DNA from: Marinobacter salexigens
GTDB lineage: Bacteria; Pseudomonadota; Gammaproteobacteria; Pseudomonadales; Oleiphilaceae
Reading direction: 5' to 3'
NCBI RefSeq assembly: GCF_002806945.1
Contig: NZ_NIHC01000003.1
Location: 496,001-560,000 of the forward strand
Length of the DNA stretch: 64,000 bases
The notes under the pieces: model-generated
The model's input: only the letters and a program-made list of their open reading frames with translations
The model's database searches: none
Told to the model about the DNA's origin: nothing
In this document: piece after piece, positions 16,709 through 25,970 of the stretch
Numbering within the stretch: position 1 is the stretch's first letter
How the letters are laid out: each line of letters opens with the position of its first letter
Position numbers and translations under genes: made by a program

Positions 16709-18688
16709 TTAACTGTCCAGATAGTCATCACTGGTGCGGATCCGGGGCCGCTCACCGCCCGCCATGGGGGCGCTGTCCCCATGGAACTGAGCCTTGACCC
16801 TGCAGTCGTCGCACATTTTGATGAGCTGAACATTGTCAGAATTCTTGTACATCCAGTGCTGGTTTTCCAGCTTCTCGATGATGCGGTTGATAGTGCTCGC
16901 AACGCCAAACGGCGTACCACAGCTAATGCACTCAAAAGGCTCCTCACTGTGCAGTGTCCGGGGGCTCAATGCCGCCTTGGATACATCCAGTTGGGGTTTC
17001 AGGGTGATGGCTGTTTCCGGGCAAGTGCTGTCGCAGATGCCGCACTGTACGCAGGCGTTTTCTGTAAATTGAACCTCAGGCCTTTCCCCATGATCACCGA
17101 GAGCTCCGGTGGGGCATAGTGATACGCAGGCCAGGCAGAGCGTACACTTGTCGGAATCAATTTCGATCGCACCGTATGGGGCACCCTTTGGGAGTGGGAT
17201 CGGTTCTTCGAGTTTGTCTGACATGGCGGCAACGGTGACTCGTGTGATGTCACGACGACCACCAACCAGCAGGATCGGATCGCTCACTCGCGCGGCATTT
17301 TCACCTGCATTACAGAGCTCTATAGCAGAGATAACCCGCACTCGGCTTGGCGAGTTTTGGGTGCCTTGGAGCAAGGCCTGAGCCAGCTCAACTTCCGCCG
17401 CCACCATCCGCTCATCCAGCTGGTTGTCTGCCAGGATGAGTACCTCGGCATAGCCGGCGCCAAATGCCGCCATTATTTCGGCATGGCCAACCCGGTCTAT
17501 ATGTTCGAGCCCGATTGGCAGCAGGTCATCTGCCAGCCCGTCATCGTATCGCGCCAGGTTGGCAATGGCCTCAGCACCTGTATCCAGAGTATGGAATACC
17601 AGGCGCGGAGATTCGTTGGTGTGTTCCCGGTAGACCTTTGCCATTACCTCCGCGGTTTTGGTGATTCCTTCGAACGAGGTTTCGTTCATGGTAATCGCGG
17701 AAGTAGGGCAGACCGCGGCACAGGCTCCGCAGCCTGCACAAATGTCTGAATCGATCTGGATGTGATCCCCTGCGGAAAAAATGGCTTCTGTACAACAGAC
17801 ATCCAGGCAGCGTGTGCAGCCGGGCTTGCTGGCTCGCGAGTGTGCACACAGGGATTCTTCCAGTCTGAAATATACGGTTTTCTCGAATTCACCTACCCGT
17901 TCCCGGGCAGTCAGAGCAATGCGTTCCAGTTCGCCTGTTTTCTTCGGGTCAGCCCAGAAATAGCCGTTGCGCTTCTCATGGCTCGGGAATGCAGGGGCCA
18001 TACCCCTCAGATCAATAAATACATCGCATTCGCTGCGGGCGGTGGATTTGACTTCGCCATAGCCCAGCTCACCTCGCCCGGCCGGATTCAGGGTCTGCAG
18101 CTGGGAGAACTCCAGTTTGAAGTTGCCAAGCGCACCGTAGGCGCTTGTCAGCTTGCCCTTTGCAACATCGTAAGCAGCTGAGGGCAGTTGAATTGGCCCT
18201 GCGTCATTAACTATACAAGTGACGCCCAGATCGTCCTGGACCAGCTCGGCCATTCTGATGGCTTGCTCGGTGGGGCCGACAATGCAGCAGACACCGTTGG
18301 ATTGAGTGGTTTTTGCCGGTGCCATGGGGGCGGGCAGTTGCGCGGCAGCAATCAGTGCAGCCTGCTTGGCATGCTGGCGCTCCGGTTTTGCATCGGGAGC
18401 GCTCCAGCCAGCTCTGTCCCGGATATCAATCGTATGAAGAGGCGCTGCATGGCTAATTTCGGCGTACACGTCCTCGGACAGGCGCTCGAACAAAGCTGAT
18501 TGTTGGCCGCACGCAATGAGCACTTCATTGTTTGTGCCCAGATGTTCAGCGGCGACGTTCAATTCTGTTCCGCACAGCTGATCCACGGTGATCACCTGCT
18601 CAGCGCCAGCTGCTTTCTGCAGGGCTTCCGGATTGAAAGTCTGAGTTTTGTCACAACTGCATAAAAGCAGTGTCTTGTTTGCCGTCAT
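16709..18688 (-). CDS. Multi-cluster 4Fe-4S protein of the formate dehydrogenase locus
   Basis: 659 aa, soluble, no signal peptide. It starts [22 protein letters not shown] 18688 is preferred to the frame's first ATG at 18760 because the protein then opens like its relatives. Around residue 290-335 is a ferredoxin-like pair of motifs ([20 protein letters not shown]) and around 505-560 a second ([24 protein letters not shown]). Near the C-terminus are two CxxC pairs (CISCG and CDDCR) that could bind zinc or a cluster. Genes like this accompany DUF3305/DUF3306 and fdh operons. It may transfer electrons or act in maturation; unproven. Confidence 0.8.
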   Translation of the reverse strand: MTANKTLLLCSCDKTQTFNPEALQKAAGAEQVITVDQLCGTELNVAAEHLGTNNEVLIACGQQSALFERLSEDVYAEISHAAPLHTIDIRDRAGWSAPDAKPERQHAKQAALIAAAQLPAPMAPAKTTQSNGVCCIVGPTEQAIRMAELVQDDLGVTCIVNDAGPIQLPSAAYDVAKGKLTSAYGALGNFKLEFSQLQTLNPAGRGELGYGEVKSTARSECDVFIDLRGMAPAFPSHEKRNGYFWADPKKTGELERIALTARERVGEFEKTVYFRLEESLCAHSRASKPGCTRCLDVCCTEAIFSAGDHIQIDSDICAGCGACAAVCPTSAITMNETSFEGITKTAEVMAKVYREHTNESPRLVFHTLDTGAEAIANLARYDDGLADDLLPIGLEHIDRVGHAEIMAAFGAGYAEVLILADNQLDERMVAAEVELAQALLQGTQNSPSRVRVISAIELCNAGENAARVSDPILLVGGRRDITRVTVAAMSDKLEEPIPLPKGAPYGAIEIDSDKCTLCLACVSLCPTGALGDHGERPEVQFTENACVQCGICDSTCPETAITLKPQLDVSKAALSPRTLHSEEPFECISCGTPFGVASTINRIIEKLENQHWMYKNSDNVQLIKMCDDCRVKAQFHGDSAPMAGGERPRIRTSDDYLDS

Positions 18689-18832
18689 CAGGAGTTTGAC
18701 TCTTACGTTGTTTTTGTAAATGCACATGTCAGATTTACTCGCTGAGCATGCCACAGCCATTTACTTTTGGACAGTTGGATAATATTTGTGGCCCTGCTAT
18801 TTTGGGGCTGAAAGATAACAACGAGAATTGCC

Positions 18833-19411
18833 ATGAGTAGTCGGACAGATCATTGGAGACGCGAATTGCAGGTAGGCGCGGTTGTGCGCCGTACTCCTGG
18901 GGTGACGCGCTGGGCACGTGATATCTGGACGCCGGTGGCTGTAATACCGGGTGCGCCGGACGCATTTTGGAAAGAGTTGGTTCGTGAGGGGGAGGTAGTC
19001 GATTACCATGCCGGCACGGTTACTATGGAGCTGTTCCGTGCCGATGTAGAGGGTTATCTGGTATCCCTGAATATGGCGGCGCCTTCGGTGTGGATCGTAA
19101 TGGATAAAGATGTCACGGGCCAATCGCCCTCCGGGTGGATTGTCAGCACCATAACCGCCAGCGCCCACGAAGCCTTGGACGCGCTTGATAGCGGCGAAAG
19201 TATTGTCGAGGCGGTTACGATTCCGGAGTCCCTTGCGGCATGGATCAAGGAGTTTATTGACATGCATTATATCGAAGAGCCCTTCAAGAAGCGCCGCCGG
19301 AATGAAGTACGAATTGATGGCGCTGAAGACGCCAAAGGGGACCCCCGTATCCGCCAGGCGAGCGATGTTTACCGCGCGCCCGCTAACATCAAGAAGACGA
19401 GGCTTCAGTAA
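18833..19411 (+). CDS. DUF3305 protein, formate dehydrogenase locus
   Basis: 192 aa, soluble. The N-terminal half (LQVGAVVRRTPGVTRWARDI, VEGYLVSLNMAAPSVWIVM) matches DUF3305, a family found almost only in formate dehydrogenase clusters. The C-terminal end is basic (KKRRRNEV). It is first in the plus-strand fdh operon and its stop overlaps the DUF3306 start (TAATG). It is divergent from the 659-aa Fe-S gene across 144 bp that must hold both promoters. Biochemical role unknown. Confidence 0.85.
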   Translation: MSSRTDHWRRELQVGAVVRRTPGVTRWARDIWTPVAVIPGAPDAFWKELVREGEVVDYHAGTVTMELFRADVEGYLVSLNMAAPSVWIVMDKDVTGQSPSGWIVSTITASAHEALDALDSGESIVEAVTIPESLAAWIKEFIDMHYIEEPFKKRRRNEVRIDGAEDAKGDPRIRQASDVYRAPANIKKTRLQ

Positions 19412-20034
19412 TGACCGAGTCACGCCTGCAGCGCTGGTCGCGCCAAAAAGCCGAAGCTGCCAGGAAGCAGGAAACTCCGACACCTCCGGTTGTTGAGGCG
19501 GAGCCGTCTCCTGAAGCGCAGGAGCTTGCAGTTAATGAGGCTTTGCCGGAGCAGGAGGTTCTGGTGAAGTATGGGCTGCCTGATCCGGACAGCATTGTGC
19601 TGGGCACCGACATTACCGGTTTCATGCAGAAAGAGATTCCAGAATTATTGCGCCGCAAGGCTCTTCGGGCGTTATGGAGGTCGAACCCTGTGCTGGCGGT
19701 GCTGGATGGCCTTAATGACTACGACGAAGATTTCACGGACGCCGGCCTGACGATTAAAGGCGCAAAGACCCTTTACAAGGTCGGGCAAGGCTTCATTGAC
19801 AGAGCCAAAAAGCTCGATGGGCAGGTTGAAGGTGAGACCGAAGAAGTTGCCGGCACGACGGATAATGTCAGGCCTCCAGCGGTCGCTGAAACCCCGGTAT
19901 CAGACGCTCCCCTTGAAGCAGGTGCTGGTGGCGAGCCGGAGCGCCCTGAAGTGAGCCATGAGAAAAGCGAACCAGCTCAACCGGAAGAAGGCCAGGCGCC
20001 TCGCTTCCGTCCCCGTATGCGCTTTCACTGTTAA
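19411..20034 (+). CDS. DUF3306 protein, formate dehydrogenase locus
   Basis: 207 aa. It opens RLQRWSRQKAEAARKQETPT and contains ELLRRKALRALWRSNPVLAV, the usual DUF3306 signature (a short helix with LRRKALRxLWRSNP). The C-terminal 80 residues are Pro/Glu-rich and probably disordered. Start codon overlaps the DUF3305 stop. DUF3305 and DUF3306 always travel as a pair with formate dehydrogenases but neither has an established function; partner proteins in assembly are likely. Confidence 0.85.
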   Translation: MTESRLQRWSRQKAEAARKQETPTPPVVEAEPSPEAQELAVNEALPEQEVLVKYGLPDPDSIVLGTDITGFMQKEIPELLRRKALRALWRSNPVLAVLDGLNDYDEDFTDAGLTIKGAKTLYKVGQGFIDRAKKLDGQVEGETEEVAGTTDNVRPPAVAETPVSDAPLEAGAGGEPERPEVSHEKSEPAQPEEGQAPRFRPRMRFHC

Positions 20035-20143
20035 ACGGAGACCGATTCTGCTAAAAGCGAACGAGAGCAAAGTATCCACACGATGCCTGTGCATGTACTA
20101 GAATGATAGCTCAGGCTGTACAAAATAATTAAAGGAACACGGT

Positions 20144-20755
20144 TTGAACAACACGGCGGAAACTCAGTGCCCGCGTTCGGTCACCGAAGAAGATCGCGCA
20201 CGGGCCCAGATCTATCAGCTCTTGGGGGTCTTGCTTACCGGACCACCTTCGAGCGAGTTGTTGCAAGGTTTGGGCGCTTTGCAGGGTGACGACACTACTC
20301 TGGGCGCGGCGTCAAAAAACCTGTCAGTGCTTGCGGAGCGCACCAATCCCTATGATGCAGAGCGTGAGTACAACAACCTGTTTGTGGGGCTCGGTCGTGG
20401 CGAGCTGCTTCCGTACGCCAGTTATTACCTCACCGGTTTTTTGAACGAAAAGCCTCTTGCGGATCTGCGCACCGATCTTATGGCCAGGGGCATAAAAGCC
20501 CGTAGTGATGTAAAAGAACCCGAAGATCATATTGGCACCTTGTGTGAGGTCATGGCGGGTATCATTGCCGGCGAATTCCCCTGTGACAGTGATCTGCCGT
20601 CTCAGAAAGCCTTTTTTGATGCACACTTGGCAAAGTGGGCAGCCTTGTTTTTCGCTGATTTGGAGCAAGCGCAAAGTGCTATCTTCTATGGTCCTGTGGG
20701 CTCGCTGGGGCGAGCGTTCATGGCTGTAGAATCAGATGCCTTTGCAATTGAGTAA
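20144..20755 (+). CDS. TorD/DmsD-family redox enzyme chaperone
   Basis: 203 aa, helical, with YNNLFVGLGRGELLPYASYYL and the EPEDHIGTLCEVMA motif (E-P-x-D-H), diagnostic of TorD-family chaperones. These bind the Tat signal and apo-enzyme of molybdoproteins until the cofactor and clusters are in place. The start is TTG at 20144, with AAAGGAA about 7 nt before it. It lies immediately before the Tat peptide gene and fdhA, its obvious client. Confidence 0.88.
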   Translation: MNNTAETQCPRSVTEEDRARAQIYQLLGVLLTGPPSSELLQGLGALQGDDTTLGAASKNLSVLAERTNPYDAEREYNNLFVGLGRGELLPYASYYLTGFLNEKPLADLRTDLMARGIKARSDVKEPEDHIGTLCEVMAGIIAGEFPCDSDLPSQKAFFDAHLAKWAALFFADLEQAQSAIFYGPVGSLGRAFMAVESDAFAIE

Positions 20756-20796
20756 CCGGGATCTGAACGATCCCTTAACCCATGGGGAGGTGTCCT

Positions 20797-20988
20797 ATGG
20801 ACAACCCGAAGCGTGAAAACAGCCGTCGCCGTTTCCTGAAAATGGCAGCGACTGCAGCTCCGGCTGCTGTTGCAATGGCGGTTGCACCGAACGCTGCGGC
20901 CGAGGTCGTTAAACAAAACGTACCGAAAAGTCGTGGCCTGCGTGACACTGAACACACACGTAAGTATTTCGAATCGGCTCGCTTTTGA
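20797..20988 (+). CDS. Formate dehydrogenase region Tat-target small protein (TIGR02811)
   Basis: 63 aa. It has a twin-arginine motif SRRRFLKMAATAAP, an Ala-rich hydrophobic stretch and a likely cleavage after NAAA, leaving about 35 residues ending HTRKYFESARF. This matches the TIGR02811 family, small exported proteins encoded next to formate dehydrogenase. GGGGAGGTG precedes ATG 20797, which decides the start. It may be a small extra subunit of the periplasmic complex or a structural remnant of a longer Tat protein; unknown. Confidence 0.87.
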   Translation: MDNPKRENSRRRFLKMAATAAPAAVAMAVAPNAAAEVVKQNVPKSRGLRDTEHTRKYFESARF

Positions 20989-21077
20989 GGAAGCGTGAGT
21001 TATTCAAGGTTGCGTGATGCTCTTGGATAACCACACCTCCAGCAAAAACGAGAATAATAACGAGAGAGGTAAGTGAC

Positions 21078-23963
21078 ATGTTAAGGAAGAAGACCAACGG
21101 GGTAGCGAAAGGCCCCCGTGCAGGCTCTTTGCTTTCATCGCTCACTGCAAAAACGTTGGACCGCCGTCAATTTTTAACGGCTTCCGGTGTCGCAGTGGGT
21201 GGCATGGCGGCTTTATCACTGACGTCGGGGAGGGTTGAAGCTGCACCCCCAACGACCGGAGGTGGTGAAGTCGTTCGCAAAAAATCAGTGTGTACGCACT
21301 GTTCTGTAGGGTGCACCGTTGAGGCCGAAGTACAGAATGGCGTATGGACGGGGCAGGAGCCAGGCTGGGATAGCCCCTTCAACCTTGGTGCTCACTGTGC
21401 CAAGGGCGCGTCAGTCCGTGAGCATGCTCACGGTGAGCGGCGCCTGAAATCCCCCATGAAAATGGTCAATGGCCAGTGGCAAAAGATTCCCTGGGATCAG
21501 GCGATCAATGAAATTGGCGACAAGATGCTGCAGATCCGCGAAGAGAGCGGGCCTGATTCCGTCTACTGGCTGGGCAGTGCCAAGTTCAACAACGAGCAGG
21601 CGTATCTTTACCGAAAGTTCGCGGCCTATTGGGGGACCAACAACGTTGATCACCAGGCCCGGATCTGTCACTCCACAACGGTCGCAGGCGTAGCTAATAC
21701 CTGGGGCTATGGTGCGATGACCAACTCTTACAACGACATCCATAATTCCAAGGCGATCTTCGTTATCGGGGGTAACCCCGCCGAAGCGCATCCGGTGTCG
21801 CTGCTGCATATATTGAAAGCCAAGGAAGAGAACAACGCACCCCTGATCGTGTGTGACCCGCGCTTTACGCGCACCGCAGCTCATGCGGATGAGTTTGTCC
21901 GATTCCGGCCGGGCACAGACGTTGCGTTGGTGTGGGGCCTGCTCTGGCACATCTTTGAGAACAAATGGGAAGACAAGGAGTTTATCCGCACCCGGGTTTG
22001 GGGGATGGATGAGATCCGTAAAGAAGTAAAACGCTGGAATCCGGAAGAAGTCGAGCGCGTAACCGGTGCGCCGGGTGCCCAGCTTGAACGTGTCGCCCGT
22101 ACCCTGGCCAACAACCGCCCTGGTACGGTGATCTGGTGCATGGGTGGTACCCAGCATACCAACGGTAACAACAACACCCGCGCTTACTGCATTCTGCAGC
22201 TGGCACTGGGCAATATGGGTACGTCTGGTGGCGGTACCAACATTTTCCGAGGGCACGATAACGTGCAGGGCGCCACCGACGTGGGTGTTCTGGCCGACAC
22301 CCTGCCTGGCTATTATGGCCTGAGCGCGGGAGCCTGGGCCCACTGGATGCGTGTCTGGGAAGAAGATACAGACTGGCTGAAAGGCCGGTTTGCCGTGTGG
22401 GACAAAAACGGCAAATCCAAAGCCATGATGAACGAGAAGGGTATCCCGGTATCTCGCTGGATTGACGGTGTTCTGGAGGCCAAGGAAAACCTTGACCAGC
22501 CGGACAATACCCGTGCCATGGTCCTCTGGGGCCACGCACCCAACTCCCAGACCCGTATGCTTGAAATGAAAGAAGCTATGGAAAAGCTGGACCTGTTGGT
22601 TGTAGTGGATCCTTTTCCCACCGTTTCGGCCGTGTTGCACGACCGAAAAGATGGCGCGTATCTGCTGCCAACGACCACTCAGTTCGAGACCATCGGATCG
22701 GTAACCGCATCGAACCGGTCACTTCAGTGGCGCGAGAAGGTGGTTGAGCCTCTGTTTGATTCGAAGGTTGACCACGAGATCATGAAGCTGTTTGCGGACA
22801 AGTTCGGTTTCACCGATCGCATGTTCCGCAACATTGCCATTGAAGGCGATGAGCCGGTGATCGAGGATATCACCCGTGAATTCAACCGGGGTATGTGGAC
22901 CATTGGTTATACGGGACAATCACCTGAGCGTCTCAAGAAGCACATGAAGTACCAGCACCACTTCGACAGGACCACCCTGCGTGCAAATGGCGGGCCTTGC
23001 GATGGCGATATCTACGGTTTGCCATGGCCTTGCTGGGGCACTGCAGAAATGAACCACCCGGGCACGCCGAATCTCTACGATATGTCCTTGCCGGTATCCA
23101 AGGGCGGCCTCACCTTCCGCGCCCGGTTTGGTGTTGAGCGCAATGGCGAAAACCTGCTGGCAGAAGGCGTTTATTCGAAAAACTCGGGGATCAAGGACGG
23201 CTATCCAGAGTTCACCATGCAGATGCTGATGGATCTGGGCTGGGACGGTGACCTGACGGCAGAGGAGCGGGCCAGCATTGACGCTGTGGCTGGTCCCGCA
23301 ACCAACTGGAAGACCGATCTTTCAGGGGGTATTCAGCGCGTCGCCATCAAGCACGAGTGTGCACCTTTCGGCAATGCGAAAGCGCGTACTGTGGTCTGGA
23401 ATTTCCCGGATCCGGTGCCCGTGCATCGTGAGCCGCTCTACACCACGCGTCGCGACCTGGTTGCGGATTACCCAACCTATGCAGACAAGACCTTCTGGCG
23501 GGTCCCGACTTTGTATGAGTCCATTCAGAAGAAGGATTTCAGCAAAGACTTCCCCATCATTCTGACCTCCGGCCGACTGGTCGAGTACGAAGGTGGTGGC
23601 GATGAAACGCGATCCAACCCCTGGCTTGCTGAGTTGCAGCAGGACATGTTCATTGAGGTGAATCCGCGGGATGCGAACAACCTGAACATTCGCGACGGCA
23701 ATGACGTTTGGGTAGCCGGGCCTGAAGGCGGGCGCATCAAGGTCAAGGCCCTGGTCACCGAACGTGTCGGCGAAGGCGTTGCCTTCATGCCGTTCCACTT
23801 CGGCGGGCACCTGGAAGGTAAATCGCTGAGGGATAAATACCCCAAGGGCGCTGATCCCTATGTTCTGGGTGAATCTACGAACGTTGTTCAAACATACGGG
23901 TACGACTCGGTCACGCAGATGCAAGAGACCAAAGCCACCCTGTGTTCGATAATGCCGGCATAA
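21078..23963 (+). CDS. fdhA: Formate dehydrogenase alpha (catalytic) subunit, Cys type
   Basis: 961 aa with a Tat signal (DRRQFLTASGVAVGGMAALS). The N-terminal [4Fe-4S] motif is CTHCSVGCTVEA plus a later Cys in HCAKGAS. The metal-site segment reads DHQARICHSTTVAGVANTWG, with Cys197 in the place of the Sec196 of E. coli FdnG and the adjacent His198; there is no in-frame TGA. The bis-MGD domains continue to the C-terminal MGD_CPS region. It oxidises formate to CO2 in the periplasm and passes electrons to Fdh3B. With TupABC present the metal could be W or Mo. Ribosome site GAGAGGTAAG lies before the ATG. Confidence 0.95.
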   Translation: MLRKKTNGVAKGPRAGSLLSSLTAKTLDRRQFLTASGVAVGGMAALSLTSGRVEAAPPTTGGGEVVRKKSVCTHCSVGCTVEAEVQNGVWTGQEPGWDSPFNLGAHCAKGASVREHAHGERRLKSPMKMVNGQWQKIPWDQAINEIGDKMLQIREESGPDSVYWLGSAKFNNEQAYLYRKFAAYWGTNNVDHQARICHSTTVAGVANTWGYGAMTNSYNDIHNSKAIFVIGGNPAEAHPVSLLHILKAKEENNAPLIVCDPRFTRTAAHADEFVRFRPGTDVALVWGLLWHIFENKWEDKEFIRTRVWGMDEIRKEVKRWNPEEVERVTGAPGAQLERVARTLANNRPGTVIWCMGGTQHTNGNNNTRAYCILQLALGNMGTSGGGTNIFRGHDNVQGATDVGVLADTLPGYYGLSAGAWAHWMRVWEEDTDWLKGRFAVWDKNGKSKAMMNEKGIPVSRWIDGVLEAKENLDQPDNTRAMVLWGHAPNSQTRMLEMKEAMEKLDLLVVVDPFPTVSAVLHDRKDGAYLLPTTTQFETIGSVTASNRSLQWREKVVEPLFDSKVDHEIMKLFADKFGFTDRMFRNIAIEGDEPVIEDITREFNRGMWTIGYTGQSPERLKKHMKYQHHFDRTTLRANGGPCDGDIYGLPWPCWGTAEMNHPGTPNLYDMSLPVSKGGLTFRARFGVERNGENLLAEGVYSKNSGIKDGYPEFTMQMLMDLGWDGDLTAEERASIDAVAGPATNWKTDLSGGIQRVAIKHECAPFGNAKARTVVWNFPDPVPVHREPLYTTRRDLVADYPTYADKTFWRVPTLYESIQKKDFSKDFPIILTSGRLVEYEGGGDETRSNPWLAELQQDMFIEVNPRDANNLNIRDGNDVWVAGPEGGRIKVKALVTERVGEGVAFMPFHFGGHLEGKSLRDKYPKGADPYVLGESTNVVQTYGYDSVTQMQETKATLCSIMPA

Positions 23964-23978
23964 CAAGAGGTGTAGACC

Positions 23979-24587
23979 ATGTCACTTAATGGACAAGCAC
24001 GCGCAAAATTCCTTTGCGATGCCGAACGCTGCATCGAATGCAATGCCTGCGTTACGGCCTGTAAGAATGAGAACGAAGTCCCCTGGGGTATTAACCGTCG
24101 CCGTGTGGTTACCATCGAAGATGGCAAGCCAGGCGAGCGTTCGATCTCGGTAGCTTGCATGCACTGTTCAGACGCGCCTTGTATGGCCGTTTGCCCGGTC
24201 GACTGCTTTTACCAGACCGAAGACGGTATCGTTCTGCACTCCAAGGATCTGTGTATCGGTTGTGGGTACTGCTTCTATGCTTGCCCCTTCGGCGCGCCCC
24301 AATTCCCGCAAGCGGGCAATTTCGGCAGCCGGGGCAAGATGGATAAGTGCACCTTCTGTGCCGGTGGTCCCGAAGAGGACAACTCAACCGTTGAGTTCGC
24401 CAAGTATGGAAGCAACCGCATTGCCGAGGGAAAATTGCCTCTCTGTGCGGAAATGTGCTCAACCAAAGCCTTGCTGGCCGGTGACGGCAATGAGGTGGCG
24501 GACATCTATCGCCAGCGTGTGGTGAGCCGTGGTTTCGGTTCGGGCGCCTGGGGATGGGGCACAGCTTACGAGAAGAAGGGTGCATAA
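23979..24587 (+). CDS. fdh3B: Formate dehydrogenase FDH3-type beta subunit
   Basis: 202 aa with four [4Fe-4S] motifs: CIECNACVTACKNENEVPWG, CMHCSDAPCMAVCPVDCF, CIGCGYCFYACPFGAP, and CTFCAGGPE with a partner CAEMCSTKAL. This is the electron wire between the alpha subunit and the membrane cytochrome. It lacks the C-terminal membrane helix of E. coli FdnH (294 aa), so it must be held by the alpha and gamma subunits. It has no signal peptide and presumably rides out with the Tat-exported alpha subunit. It follows fdhA by 15 bp. Confidence 0.94.
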   Translation: MSLNGQARAKFLCDAERCIECNACVTACKNENEVPWGINRRRVVTIEDGKPGERSISVACMHCSDAPCMAVCPVDCFYQTEDGIVLHSKDLCIGCGYCFYACPFGAPQFPQAGNFGSRGKMDKCTFCAGGPEEDNSTVEFAKYGSNRIAEGKLPLCAEMCSTKALLAGDGNEVADIYRQRVVSRGFGSGAWGWGTAYEKKGA

Positions 24588-24601
24588 GATCGCCTGAGTA
24601 T

Positions 24602-24623
24602 TCCGGGGCCTTTTGGCCCCGGA
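24602..24623 (+). repeat. GC-rich hairpin between fdh3B and fdhC
   Basis: TCCGGGGCC, loop TTTT, GGCCCCGGA: a perfect 9-bp stem in the 85-bp gap between two operon genes. No T-run follows, so it is more likely an mRNA-stabilising or processing element that sets different subunit levels than a terminator. Confidence 0.7.
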
Positions 24624-24672
24624 GCATTTTCGGGCAAAGAATTCTTCTTGTTGATTCCCTTGGAGTGCTCAC

Positions 24673-25845
24673 ATGAATTTAAAACTATTGGGTGTCGCTG
24701 TCTTTTTTCTGGCGACACTGTCAATCAACTCTGTCTGGGCGGAAGATGTCCCCGCAGTTGATCGAACAGCGACCGGGGGCGCTCAAACCCTGGAAGATAT
24801 AATGGCCCGCCAGCAGAAATTGAAAGTTGACGGGGCATTCCGTTCTGAAAACCTGGGCGATCCAGCCAATGCAGCGCCAGCTACCGATCAATTAGGTACG
24901 CGGGGCGGGGTTTCTATCTCAGACACCTACCGCTCCATCCGCTATAACAAGTTTGATGCCAATACGCAGGCTCGTGGGCCAGCGGCAGACGTTCTTATCC
25001 AGGATGGAGGGATGGGGTGGCTTAAATTCCGAGAGGGGCCGCTCATCACCTACGGTGGCGGCGCGCTTCTGGGGTTTATCGCCCTGCTGGTGGTGTTTTA
25101 TCTTGTTCGCGGCAAGATCATGATCGAAGGTGGCCCTGCAGGTACCACGATTGAACGGTTCAAAGCGATTGAACGGTTTGGCCATTGGTTGTTGGCCGGT
25201 TCGTTTATTGCTTTGGCGACAACCGGGCTCATTACCCTGATGGGCCGCAGCTTTCTGATTCCCGTAATAGGGCCCGATGCCTTCGCGACTCTGGCTGCAG
25301 GCTCCAAGTGGGTTCACAACAACATCTCCTGGTCTTTTATGCTCGGCCTGGTGATGACGTTCTTCATGTGGGTGGCCCACAACATTCCAGATAAAGTGGA
25401 TTGGCAGTGGATCAAGGCGGGCGGCGGTATTTTTACCAAATCCCATCCTTCAGCAAAGAAGTTCAACGCCGGCCAGAAGATCGTGTTCTGGACGGTTATG
25501 GTGTTGGGCTTCTCGGTCTCTCTGACTGGCCTGTCATTGCTGTTCCCGTTCCAAATACCGATGTTTGCGGACACATTCAGCATCATAAACAGCGTATTGG
25601 GAACAGACTTTGCCACGGTTCTGACACCCCATGAAGAAATGCAGTATTCCAATCTTTGGCACTCTATCGTGGCTTTCGCCATGATGCTGGCCATTATTGC
25701 CCACATCTATATTGGCACCGTTGGTATGGAGGGTGCTTTTGATGCCATGGGCAGTGGTCAGGTTGATGTGGAATGGGCGCGACAGCATCACGATTTGTGG
25801 GTAGCCGAGGTCGAAGCCAAGCAAGGTAAAGGAGAGAATTCGTGA
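24673..25845 (+). CDS. fdhC: Formate dehydrogenase gamma subunit (cytochrome b)
   Basis: 390 aa, longer than E. coli FdnI (217 aa). It has a Sec signal (MNLKLLGVAVFFLATLSINS...WA) and a periplasmic segment of about 95 residues before the first of four core helices (about 120-140, 168-190, 215-235, 275-300 with a last helix near 325-350). Helices carry His residues (FGHWLLAGSF, MWVAHNIP, LWHSIVAFAMMLAIIAHIY) suited to two b hemes. It anchors the enzyme and reduces quinone. GGAGTG precedes the ATG. The stop overlaps the GTG of the next small ORF. Confidence 0.92.
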   Translation: MNLKLLGVAVFFLATLSINSVWAEDVPAVDRTATGGAQTLEDIMARQQKLKVDGAFRSENLGDPANAAPATDQLGTRGGVSISDTYRSIRYNKFDANTQARGPAADVLIQDGGMGWLKFREGPLITYGGGALLGFIALLVVFYLVRGKIMIEGGPAGTTIERFKAIERFGHWLLAGSFIALATTGLITLMGRSFLIPVIGPDAFATLAAGSKWVHNNISWSFMLGLVMTFFMWVAHNIPDKVDWQWIKAGGGIFTKSHPSAKKFNAGQKIVFWTVMVLGFSVSLTGLSLLFPFQIPMFADTFSIINSVLGTDFATVLTPHEEMQYSNLWHSIVAFAMMLAIIAHIYIGTVGMEGAFDAMGSGQVDVEWARQHHDLWVAEVEAKQGKGENS

Positions 25846-25970
25846 AAGTTATGATTGGGGCATTTGCCGCTTCCTTGCTGATTGCCTTCGCCGCGCCGGT
25901 GGTTCTGGGCCAGTTCGGATGGTCATCGGCCGAGCAAGGCAGCAGCGCAACGAGCGTTCGCCTTGACTAA
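25842..25970 (+). CDS. 42-aa membrane/secreted small protein in fdh operon
   Basis: GTG 25842 overlaps the fdhC stop (GTGA) and is preceded by GGAGAG at a good distance, so translation is well supported despite the small size. The product starts MKVMIGAFAASLLIAFAAPV, one hydrophobic segment of about 20 residues followed by LGQFGWSSAEQ and a polar tail ending RLD. It could be a single-span accessory subunit of the membrane complex or a short exported peptide. Its stop (TAA) overlaps the TTG start of tusA. I do not recognise a family. Confidence 0.65.
   Translation: MKVMIGAFAASLLIAFAAPVVLGQFGWSSAEQGSSATSVRLD

Noticed and set aside
16711..18760. Start of the 659-aa Fe-S protein at 18760
   Set aside because: The additional 24 residues are not protein-like for this family and would use up much of the divergent promoter region.
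21411..22640. 409-aa open frame on the minus strand inside fdhA
   Set aside because: It is antisense to strongly conserved fdhA sequence, has no ribosome site or family resemblance, and His/Gly/Val-rich composition typical of a shadow frame.
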